Below, piece by piece: positions 27,452 to 36,274 of a stretch of 64,000 nucleotides of DNA. Within the stretch, counting starts at the first letter, position 1, and the number at the start of each line of letters is the position of its first letter. Below the pieces are notes generated by a model, which was not told the DNA's origin, made no database searches, and worked only from the letters and a program-made list of their open reading frames with translations. The stretch covers positions 1,488,001 to 1,552,000 of the forward strand of contig NZ_BMHP01000001.1 of the NCBI RefSeq assembly GCF_014641075.1, read 5' to 3'. This stretch comes from Paenibacillus nasutitermitis (lineage in GTDB: Bacteria > Bacillota > Bacilli > Paenibacillales > Paenibacillaceae). The translations under genes and the position numbers were made by a program.

Positions 27452-27538
27452 ATGGGGTGGAATCTCAAGGGTTATAAGAGATGGACCTTACCTGTATCCC
27501 CCTTTTTTAATGAAACACTAAAGCGCTCCATGCTTTAG
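27452..27538 (+). CDS. Possible 28-residue leader or microprotein
   Basis: ATG 27452 follows GAAGGAGTGGGAGT, a good ribosome site. The 28-codon frame ends inside the right arm of the terminator at 27513-27543, so translation through it would disrupt the hairpin. That is the geometry of a leader peptide, but the peptide has no run of a regulatory amino acid. No family recognised. Confidence 0.35.
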   Translation: MGWNLKGYKRWTLPVSPFFNETLKRSML

Positions 27539-27547
27539 TGTTTTTAT
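27513..27547 (+). terminator. Strong intrinsic terminator
   Basis: A perfect 12-bp stem: AAACACTAAAGC at 27513-27524 with GCTTTAGTGTTT at 27532-27543, 7-base loop, followed by T's. It is placed to end read-through from the E-O-E-O operon or the short leader transcript. Confidence 0.85.
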
Positions 27548-27659
27548 TTTGTTCGGTTCGTAAAGATTGTTGCTATTCTTCATCTCTCACAGCTTTTTCA
27601 TTTCATGCAGAACGTACTTTTCCTGAATCCAGGGAAGACATTACAGAGGGGGAAAACTA

Positions 27660-28138
27660 GTGGTTGACATCATAGTTAGACGAAAATTTAAAGTTATTGG
27701 CAAGATGGGGGAGGGACTTGCCAGAGAAGGTCCTGTTTGGATACCGCCATTATGGAAAGAGGCAAACAGTAATTTTGCTCTGAAATAAGCAGTCTTGTAA
27801 AATTGAATTCTGATGGTAGTATTGCTGGGATTTGGGGTGCTATGAGTGATGTGGATGGAAAGTTTGATAGGTGGAAAAATGAGGGGAAATACCTAGCGAG
27901 GTGTGAAGTTTCAGATGACGCTGAAGCCCCGAATGGCTGGGTTAAATGGTCCATTCCATCATTTAAATATGTTGTGGTTAAGTGTAATCAAAATTCCTAT
28001 AAAGAAATATTTAATCATATCATTGAAAAATATTTACCTGATCATGCTTACACATTGGTTGGAGCCGTTCAAGAATTTTATGACCCAAAAGATAATAACG
28101 GAGAATTGTCTTTATTTTTCCCTATTGAGAAGATCTAG
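27660..28138 (+). pseudogene. GyrI-like / AraC effector-binding domain protein, frameshifted
   Basis: GTG 27660 with GAGGGGG upstream opens a frame reading DIIVRRKFKVIGKMGEGLA and VWIPPLWKEANSNF, then stops at 27786-27788. The protein resumes in another frame from 27782 (EISSLVKLNSDGSIAGIWGA, later KYVVVKCNQNSYKEIFNHII and HAYTLVGAVQEFYDP). Both parts together match a single-domain GyrI-like small-molecule-binding protein of about 155 residues. Five bases sit where three or six are needed (27777-27781). It is either a real one-base deletion or a sequencing error. Confidence 0.65.
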
Positions 28139-28262
28139 CACTTTATACGATACCGCCTATTGAACCCCTCTATTAGATTAACGGGTTGATATGAAGCCGT
28201 ATCACATAAAGCAACAATATTTTAGAAAAGAGCCTATTATTTTGTTCGGGAGGCGGGATTCC

Positions 28263-29006
28263 ATGAGCATGTACAGAAGAGTACTGATTAAATTAAGCGG
28301 CGGCGCCATTGCCGGACAAAATGAGTTTGGATTTGACCCTATGAAATTAAATCATATTTCGGATGAGATCATGTCCGTGCTGGAGATGGGAGTTGAGGTT
28401 TCCTTAGTCATTGGGGGAGGAAATATATTCCGAGGCAGCATGGCCGAGAGCTGGGGCATTGAAAGAGCAGAGGCGGATAACATTGGGACGTTGGCTACGG
28501 TGGTCAACAGCCTGATGCTAAGGGGAGTGCTGAAAGCCAAAACGGATAAAGAAGTCAGGGTAATGACGGCCATACCGATCAATTCGGTCGGTGAGCCCTA
28601 TATCCGGTTAAGAGCGATTCACCATCTGGAGAAGGGGTATATCGTGATTTTTGCGGGAGGCAACGGGCAGCCGTTTGTCACCACGGATTACCCTTCCGTA
28701 CAGAGGGCGATCGAAGTGGATTGTCATGCTCTGCTTGTAGCCAAGCAAGGGGTAGACGGTGTTTACGACGGTGACCCGAGGCAGAAGCCGACGGCCAGGA
28801 AATATAAATCGCTGCATTACAATGACGTCCTTCATCATAATTTAAAGGTCATGGACCAGTCCGCGTTCATTTTAGCCCGCGATTATCATTTGCCCATCCA
28901 TGTATTTGACTTCGATAAGCCTGGGGCTATGAAAGAAGTTTGTGAAGGTAAGCGCACGGGGACGATGATCAGCGGTCATTCCATTCTGGAGATGGAAGAG
29001 AGCTGA
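28263..29006 (+). CDS. UMP kinase-like protein, divergent PyrH paralogue
   Basis: 247 residues of the amino-acid-kinase fold: RRVLIKLSGGAIAG at the start (usual PyrH has GEA), LVIGGGNIFRG, the UMP/NTP region IFAGGNGQPFVTTDYPSVQR (usual: GTGNPFFTTDTAA) and KQGVDGVYDGDP. It would phosphorylate UMP to UDP if active, but the changes in otherwise conserved stretches suggest altered specificity or regulation. Start: ATG 28263 with GGGAGGCGGGATTCC, not the in-frame ATG 28191. The usual rpsB-tsf-pyrH-frr neighbours are absent, so this is probably a second copy. An RHS remnant abuts its stop codon. Confidence 0.8.
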   Translation: MSMYRRVLIKLSGGAIAGQNEFGFDPMKLNHISDEIMSVLEMGVEVSLVIGGGNIFRGSMAESWGIERAEADNIGTLATVVNSLMLRGVLKAKTDKEVRVMTAIPINSVGEPYIRLRAIHHLEKGYIVIFAGGNGQPFVTTDYPSVQRAIEVDCHALLVAKQGVDGVYDGDPRQKPTARKYKSLHYNDVLHHNLKVMDQSAFILARDYHLPIHVFDFDKPGAMKEVCEGKRTGTMISGHSILEMEES

Positions 29007-30394
<1,388 letters not shown>

Positions 30395-30405
30395 GAGGCT
30401 CACGA

Positions 30406-30900
30406 ATGAATAAAGAACTAGTGAAGTTTCTACTAATACTTAATAAATTACTTATTATTTCTCGATATAAAATAAATGAAACCAATGTATTGTCCACTCT
30501 TAACCTGATACAAAAAAAATCTGTTCATTTAATGAATGGTAGAGAAGAGGCTATAGAACAATTAATAGAGGAAGCACTGCTGATAGATGGTAAGATAATA
30601 TTAGATATTGAAAATCAATATTCCAGTAGCTATAACGAAATTTTATCAGAAACTCAATGCAATACTATATTTCAATATCTCCAATTAATCAATGTCGTTA
30701 TTGAGGAGATAAAAGCCTTAATTTTACTGAATAAATATCAAAGAGCATTCGAATTAGTGGATGCCATTCACTGCTTACCAGAAATGTTAATTCAAAAGAA
30801 TTGGAATGCGAGGGAGTATTGGGAGGTATTTATACATCCATATAGAGAAAAATGGGATTCCTCTTTTTTGTTTGAAATGGAAAATACAGATATAAAATAA
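30406..30900 (+). CDS. Putative immunity protein for the RHS toxin tip
   Basis: 164 residues, all-helical in appearance, with strongly AT-rich codons: NKELVKFLLILNKLLIISRY, IEQLIEEALLIDGKI, EYWEVFIHPYREKWDSSFLF. No known family is recognised. Assignment rests on position: it starts 11 bp after the toxin stop, with AGGAGGCTCACGA as ribosome site, the standard order for toxin-immunity pairs. The intact frame beside a broken toxin fits selection to keep immunity. Confidence 0.6.
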   Translation: MNKELVKFLLILNKLLIISRYKINETNVLSTLNLIQKKSVHLMNGREEAIEQLIEEALLIDGKIILDIENQYSSSYNEILSETQCNTIFQYLQLINVVIEEIKALILLNKYQRAFELVDAIHCLPEMLIQKNWNAREYWEVFIHPYREKWDSSFLFEMENTDIK

Positions 30901-30933
30901 CTTAAATTTGGTAGAAGCCAAATGCAAGTGTAA

Positions 30934-30998
30934 CAATGAACTGTAACCCGTAAAATGTCACTTTTTTAAGTGTCCATCTTATGGGTTACAGTTCACAA
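30934..30998. mobile_element. 59-bp palindromic mini-element with 3-bp flanking repeat
   Basis: TGAACTGTAACCC at 30937-30949 is exactly inverted at 30983-30995, and the inner part is also largely complementary (CACTT/AAGTG). CAA at 30934-30936 is repeated at 30996-30998. Ends that start with TG plus a 3-bp duplication are typical of IS3-family elements, so this may be two IS ends with the inside deleted, or a MITE. As RNA it would be a stable hairpin without a T-run, so a plain terminator is less likely. Confidence 0.5.
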
Positions 30999-31028
30999 CA
31001 CCATATGGCTTTCTCTTCACTTTTCACT

Positions 31029-31049
31029 CCCCCCCCCCCTCCCCCCCCC
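31029..31049 (+). repeat. Poly-C tract (C11-T-C9)
   Basis: Eleven C, one T, nine C. It lies 1.2 kb from the 35-G run in the same unstable island. It may be real or an assembly artefact of the same cause. Confidence 0.9.
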
Positions 31050-31731
31050 GGTAACGAATGAAGCAGGCGGCTGTAATCGAACTTAACCATCATTAGCTCA
31101 GTATGACATTTCAATATTTGTTTGTACGCACGAATTCGGGGCGGATGCTACCTACTGTCCGGCTGCATGGGGAGTCCGGAACGCGACTTCGCTGCAGAAG
31201 ATTGTCACACTGTTTCGTAACCAGCCTCCACTGCCTCGGAGGATTAACCTGTATTCAATCATTATCATTGGGAATATGTTCGTAAGATTATGCTTTTTAG
31301 AGTAGGAAAATATACCCTTACATAGTTAACGAATAATTAGAGCGAAGTTTGATATGAAGGAGACCATTTTATCTCCTCTTGCTGCGGAATCATCATGGCG
31401 AAAACAAACTGGAGATCTAAAGCATGTAGACATGACGATGTTATTCTGACCAGCCCCATAATGACCTAAATAGGTCCCCACTGCTATGCAAAATATATTT
31501 GGCAATGTGGACGGAACGATTAAGAAGCAAGAGGCACGTATATGACTTGGCTTAACATTGATAAGCAGACGAAAATGGCGGTAAGCGCGTAAATTATAAA
31601 CCCTTCATTGCTTATATTCCAGTTCGTGCTTTATAATGAATTCATTATGAATCATCATGTATTATCCGTGCCGTTTCATTTTCTGGCATGGAAGGAGCCG
31701 CTATTTAGCAAATATGTAATGGGTATTTTCT
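31050..31731. other. Non-coding or fully decayed stretch
   Basis: About 680 bp with only short frames and stops in all frames; I see no ribosome sites with convincing coding sequence. Short patches have normal base composition, which suggests gene debris. No recognisable family. Confidence 0.5.
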
Positions 31732-31784
31732 AGGAGACTATTTAAACATACGGGACCCGTATGTTCAAATGGTCTCCTTTTTTT
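31732..31784 (+). terminator. Long hairpin with T-run just upstream of the XF1762-like gene
   Basis: AGGAGAC-ATTT-AACATACGGG at 31732-31754 pairs with 31756-31778 over 23 positions with two mismatches, followed by TTTTTTT. The XF1762-like gene starts 28 bp later. It is either the terminator of an upstream unit lost here or an attenuator of the gene. Confidence 0.7.
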
Positions 31785-31811
31785 GTGCCCAAAAACAAGG
31801 AGGAATTTGGA

Positions 31812-32492
31812 ATGCGAGAATTTGTACCGGCTGGCTTCACCATGAGTCAGTCGCCGATCAAGTGGTTTTGGGTTTTCATCCACGAAACGCTGAGGAAGTA
31901 TACCATCTACTCAGAAGATGAACTCAATGATCGGCGATGGGACTTGCACGATGAAGGATTTGATTTGCTCTGGGATTCTGCCATGAGCCGCCCCGAAGCA
32001 GTCCGGTATATGGAAGAGTTCTATCCGGATTACTCTCGGTTTGAACCGATCCCCACGCCTATTATATTCCGTCAGGCGTGTGACTTCATCAACAAGAACC
32101 ATCGACATCATGTTGCTCCTCAAGGGATGAAGTTTGCCCTTGGTATTAGCAATGGCCAAAAGCTGGTCGGCGTTCTCACTGCGGGCAGACCAATAAGCCG
32201 TCATCAAGATGATGGACTCACGTTGGAGATTACCCGCGTCTGTGTGAACGGGGCTTACATTCATCTTTGCAGCAAGCTGTACGCCACGGCGCGGCGTATC
32301 GCGCGGGAGATGGGCTATCGCTCCCTCATCAGGTACATTGGATGAAGAATCCGGTTCAACTTTACGAGCTACCGGTTTCAGTTCATGGGTAAGAACACTG
32401 GTGGCAGTTGGAACAGTAATTCCTGCTCCAGGGTAGACAAGCATCCAACAGGACTTAAGAAACTCTGGAAAATCGAGATCAAAGGCGTTTAA
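31812..32492 (+). pseudogene. XF1762-like protein gene with two frameshifts
   Basis: ATG 31812 behind AAGGAGG. The readable part has FINKNHRHHVAPQGMKFALG, then LVGVLTAGRPISRHQDDGLT and LEITRVCVNG, the pattern of the XF1762 family found on phages and conjugative elements (GNAT-like). The frame stops at 32343; the expected tail continues in other frames as DEESGSTLRATGF and then GKNTGGSWN and KHPTGLKKLWKIEIKGV, ending at 32490-32492. So two frame changes are needed. The N-terminal ~90 residues are not recognised. Confidence 0.6.
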
Positions 32493-32685
32493 TCGGAAAT
32501 CATCAAATTAATGGAGGTATATCGAAATGCCTTTGGTAAATTGGGTTTTATCGCCTTTCAAACAATGTGTACAGATGGGAATGATCTGCGCGATTCTATC
32601 GGCATTGTCGGATGAAGAGGTTCGACTTTACACCGTCCGAAGCAACGGACTTTCCGTTCATAGGTCACATAGACTTCCATCCTGG

Positions 32686-33217
32686 TTTACTTCCGATACA
32701 CTGAACCGGGAAGCACGTCTTCTCAATACAATCAGACGTATCAATATGATAGCCGTGGCAACTGACAGACGATGACGACTAAGCAGCCGTTTGACCGACC
32801 CGACAGTACGACCACTTATGATAAACGGAACCACATGAAGGCTGTAGTGCTTCCAAGCGGAAGTGTAACTTACCTATGGGGATGGACTGCTATGGGAGTG
32901 AACAGAGAACGGACAGACGAACCACTATTATGGGGACGTGGATCAGATTGTGGCCGAAGCAACTGTCTCGGAAGAAAAGCAACGTTGAAAGCCCGATACA
33001 TTCGCGGCCAGGGCCAGATCGCCCGCGAAGATGATAGGGCAAGGCTTATTATGTGCAGAACGGTCATGGCGATGTCGTCAACATGATGGATCGTATGGAT
33101 GACCAGGCTGAACAGCAACAACTATGATATTTGGCAGTATTGCTGAGCAGAAGGAAACGATCGCGCAGCCCTTCAAATATTCCGGCGAGATGCAGGATGC
33201 CTCAACAGGGCTCCAAT
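32686..33217 (+). pseudogene. Decayed second copy of the RHS core
   Basis: About 530 bp that align with 29061-29604 in the same orientation, from TTTACTT-CGAT-CACTGAACCGG to GCCTCAACAGGGCTCCAAT. There are long identical stretches, such as around TTTGACCGACCCGACAGTAC, and several small deletions that break the frame. It is a non-functional direct repeat of the intact-looking remnant, ended by unrelated sequence. Confidence 0.85.
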
Positions 33218-33245
33218 CTTGAAGCTGATTAAAACCATATTCTAT

Positions 33246-33286
33246 GAAAAAAGAACAAGGTTGCCAATTAAGGCGGCCTTGTTCTT
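33246..33286 (-). terminator. Terminator of the AraC gene
   Basis: AAGAACAAGGTTGCC at 33251-33265 pairs with 33272-33286 over 15 positions (two G-U pairs). On the minus strand it is followed by six T (33246-33251 as A), directly after the AraC stop. Confidence 0.85.
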
Positions 33287-33291
33287 CTTTC

Positions 33292-34143
33292 TCAAACGAA
33301 TTGCTTCTGTGAGGAGACAATACTTCTATAATCTTTGGGGGACATGCCTTCATTTTTTTTGAAACACTTGCTGAAGTAGAATGCATCATTAAATCCAACT
33401 AATTCCGATACTTCCCTAATATTATAATAGCCTTCCTTAATCAGTTCTTTAGCTTTGTTAATGCGCACTTGAATCAAATACTCGATCGGAGTGCTGCCGG
33501 TAATTTCTTTGAACATCACTTGTAGGTAAGATTTGCTTATTTGTATATAATTGGAAAGTTCTTGCATTTTAATTCGATGGGTGTAATTCTCCAGAATATA
33601 TTGGGATACCTTATCGACCTTACGGATCTTGTCGTAATTAAGAGATTGTTTAGAAGAATGCCAGAGGAATAATAGATTCAGAATCTCCATGTAATATGCT
33701 CTTTCTTTTATTACTTTGTTAAACGTATTAGGTGATACCCATTCTTGGGAAAGCGATTGGAATAGAGAGAGTATTCTAGAAAATAAATGGGTGTCTTTGA
33801 TTTGAAGAAAGGAGTTTATAGGAAGAGGAATGTCCTTTTTATACCAATGATCGTTATCATATAGTAAACAAGAGTATTGAAAATCCATGCCATAACATTT
33901 CATGGGGTTATTCTCAAAGGTATATCCCCACCTCACATCGCCAGGTTTAAAGTAGATTAAATCACCTTTGGATACATGATGTTCTTCATTGCAGCCAATC
34001 ACTGCTTCTCCATCATAAACCAGAATGAAGGAATGCGTTTCCCAAACTTTCCTGGGGTTTACCCACGAGCCATTGACTTTCCTATGCACGACTCGGCTAA
34101 AATGAGGAACCATATTATGTAATTCGCCAAGTGCATCATTCAT
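33292..34143 (-). CDS. AraC-family transcriptional regulator, cluster B
   Basis: 283 residues. An N-terminal cupin sensor (HSFILVYDGEAVIGCNEEHH, LIYFKPGDVRWGY) and a C-terminal AraC domain (MQELSNYIQISKSYLQVMFK, then VSEVGF-type second HTH ending FYFSKCFKKNEGMSPKDYR). ATG 34143 follows AGAGGG. It is divergent from the GDPD-PHP genes at 34388 and may control them. Its codons are more AT-rich than those of the cluster A regulators. Confidence 0.9.
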   Translation of the reverse strand: MNDALGELHNMVPHFSRVVHRKVNGSWVNPRKVWETHSFILVYDGEAVIGCNEEHHVSKGDLIYFKPGDVRWGYTFENNPMKCYGMDFQYSCLLYDNDHWYKKDIPLPINSFLQIKDTHLFSRILSLFQSLSQEWVSPNTFNKVIKERAYYMEILNLLFLWHSSKQSLNYDKIRKVDKVSQYILENYTHRIKMQELSNYIQISKSYLQVMFKEITGSTPIEYLIQVRINKAKELIKEGYYNIREVSELVGFNDAFYFSKCFKKNEGMSPKDYRSIVSSQKQFV

Positions 34144-34387
34144 TCAATCGCCCTCTGATCTGAATATGAAATCATTGATTAAACAGATGGTATCACAAGT
34201 GGATATTTCATTTCAAGTGTGAATAATAGATACAACGTTGCTTGATCTGCAAGTCCATATGAAATGAGCTCCATCGCCGAAGTGCAATTATATAGTACAT
34301 AAACAGGTTATTAATACATGGTTTAGACTTTGTTTATTATGATAGTATGGCCTTATTCCAGATTCAATCGATTGAGGAGGTCAAATT

Positions 34388-35146
34388 ATGAGGATCCACT
34401 CCACGAACCCTTTATTTAATATCCGAAATAGCGTGCACCATCCAAGGTTTATTGCTCACCGTGGTTTCACTGTTGATGGGCCTGAGAATTCATTTCCTGC
34501 TTTTACGGCAGCCGGCGCCAAACGTTTCTGGGCGATCGAGACAGATGTCCACATTACACTGGATGGGGTTCTGGTCTGTAATCATGATAGTACAATTGAC
34601 AAAATGTATGACGGGACAGGGAAGATCAGCGAGATGACGTGGGAAGATATCCAGAAGTATGCCATAAATGTCGGAAATCACGTTGAAACATTCCCATTGG
34701 ATCAACGAAAGATGCCGACTTTTGAACAGTATCTTCGGATATGCAGGTATTATGGGAGTGTCCCCTTTATCGAGTTGAAAACGACAGGCATCGTTAATGC
34801 CGTACTTGAAATGGTTCGAGAATATAATATGGAAGATTATTCGGTGATCTCTACCACTAAATTACCGATGTTGAAAGAGGTTCGGGAAATTACAGAACGT
34901 CTATATATCCATCATATATTAAGTAATATGGAAACAGCACCGGAGTTAAGCGAATTAGGAAATGCAGGAATTCAACTTGACTACGCTGATGTATCTTTGG
35001 TGCCTGAATCGGATGTCAAGCATCTACACAATCTTGGCCTTAATGTATGCATTAGATCGCAGGATACGGAAGAAGGAGTCAAAAATGCGATCAAAATAGG
35101 AATGGACTACATACCGACGAATACCATTTATCGCCTGACTGTCTGA
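34388..35146 (+). CDS. Glycerophosphodiester phosphodiesterase family protein
   Basis: 252 residues of the GDPD TIM barrel. Active-site pair FIAHRG (His24, Arg25), metal ligands Glu33 (PENS) and the ETDVHIT strand (Glu51, Asp53), and NHDSTID (His66). It hydrolyses glycerophosphodiesters to glycerol-3-phosphate and an alcohol. There is no signal peptide, so it acts in the cytoplasm. ATG 34388 is preceded by GAGGAGGTCAAATT. It is followed by the PHP phosphatase on the same strand, suggesting processing of phosphorylated imports. Confidence 0.9.
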   Translation: MRIHSTNPLFNIRNSVHHPRFIAHRGFTVDGPENSFPAFTAAGAKRFWAIETDVHITLDGVLVCNHDSTIDKMYDGTGKISEMTWEDIQKYAINVGNHVETFPLDQRKMPTFEQYLRICRYYGSVPFIELKTTGIVNAVLEMVREYNMEDYSVISTTKLPMLKEVREITERLYIHHILSNMETAPELSELGNAGIQLDYADVSLVPESDVKHLHNLGLNVCIRSQDTEEGVKNAIKIGMDYIPTNTIYRLTV

Positions 35147-35210
35147 AGGCAATTGGCAATTCTATCGATCATCCGTATTAGACGAGAAGGAGAAGGTGAG
35201 ACCTTACAAG

Positions 35211-36017
35211 ATGAAATTTGATTTGCATACACATCATGACCGATGCGGTCACGCCGAAGGAAAGATTGAACAATATATTCAATCCGCCCTAAAGCAAGGA
35301 CTTAAGGCGATTGGCATATCCGATCACTCTCCCTTCTTCGGTATGGAGGAGGATCAACCCTTACCCGGCATCGCGATGGCCAAGAGCGAGTTTCCCCATT
35401 ACATCAAGGAAGTGCTCGAGCTTAAGAAGAAATACGAAGGTCAGATCGATGTGCTGTTGGGGGTAGAATCCGACTTCTTCCCCGAATATGCCGAAGTCTA
35501 CAGACAAGTATATTCACAATATCCTCTTGACTATATCATCGGTTCCGTACACTATGTGGAAGGCATCACTATTTTCAATAGAAAACGCTGGGACCAGTTG
35601 GATGAAGCCGGCAAAATCAGGCTTAAGGACAAGTACCATGACCTGATCGTGCAATCCGCTCGCAGCGGGATGTTCGATATTCTAGGACATATTGACGCGA
35701 TGAAGGGACGTTACCCTGAATTCAGTGAAATCCCATCCCGGAATCTGGAGAAAGCCATTAAGGCCATCGGCGAATGCGATATGACGATCGAGATTAATAC
35801 CTCAGGCAGTACCAAGGATGTTGGCGGATGGTATCCGTCCGATCACATTCTCGAACTGGCATTGCACTCGGGCGTTAAGGTAACTATGGGTTCGGATGCC
35901 CATATTCCGGGAAGGGTAGCGGATGAATTCGAGTTTGTTACGAGGCGCTTGAAAGAAATCGGTTTCCATGAATGGGTTTATTTCAAAGAGAGAAAACGAA
36001 TCAGCGTACCACTATAA
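35211..36017 (+). CDS. PHP-domain phosphatase, histidinol-phosphatase (HisJ) family
   Basis: 268 residues: KFDLHTHHDRCGHAEG at the start (two metal His), GISDHSPFF, GVESDFFPEY, IIGSVHYVEG, ILGHIDAMKG, and GSDAHIPGRV, the full set of PHP metal motifs. HisJ proteins remove phosphate from histidinol phosphate, but away from his genes a different phospho-substrate is likely. The start is taken as ATG 35211; a GTG at 35196 is also possible. It follows GDPD by 64 bp. Confidence 0.85.
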   Translation: MKFDLHTHHDRCGHAEGKIEQYIQSALKQGLKAIGISDHSPFFGMEEDQPLPGIAMAKSEFPHYIKEVLELKKKYEGQIDVLLGVESDFFPEYAEVYRQVYSQYPLDYIIGSVHYVEGITIFNRKRWDQLDEAGKIRLKDKYHDLIVQSARSGMFDILGHIDAMKGRYPEFSEIPSRNLEKAIKAIGECDMTIEINTSGSTKDVGGWYPSDHILELALHSGVKVTMGSDAHIPGRVADEFEFVTRRLKEIGFHEWVYFKERKRISVPL

Positions 36018-36047
36018 TGGCAAGCAAGATTGGTCTGCAAGCCGTAT

Positions 36048-36112
36048 TGCACCCCTTAGAATAACACTGGGAAACCCTTTGGGTGTGTCCCATGGAAATT
36101 CTTGGGGGTGCA
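36048..36112 (+). other. Nested hairpin structure, 65 nt
   Basis: TGCACCCC at 36048-36055 pairs with GGGGTGCA at 36105-36112; inside, AGAAT at 36058-36062 pairs with ATTCT at 36098-36102; further inside, ACCC pairs with GGGT. It lies 30 bp after the PHP gene and 163 bp before the YesN gene. TTTT follows, so it may be a terminator, or a structured leader RNA. Confidence 0.45.
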
Positions 36113-36274
36113 TTTTCCTGTTCAACATCCCCTTTGCCGTGGTTGGCAGCTATAGGGTTCATTAGCAAGTTTGTGCCTTCCACGCATGCTATTCGGATCG
36201 TCTACAATAAAGGAGCAAATCTGCTAGGTAAATTATGATGAGTAACGTGAATTAGAGAAGGAGAGCGATTTTGA

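Noticed and set aside
30937..30995. Palindrome as an ordinary terminator of the immunity gene
   Set aside because: There is no T-run on either side, while TG ends and a 3-bp flanking repeat fit a mobile mini-element better; a secondary terminator effect is still possible.
31103..31285. 60-codon open frame after the poly-C tract
   Set aside because: Cys/Arg/Leu-rich composition, no ribosome site and no recognisable family; treated as debris.
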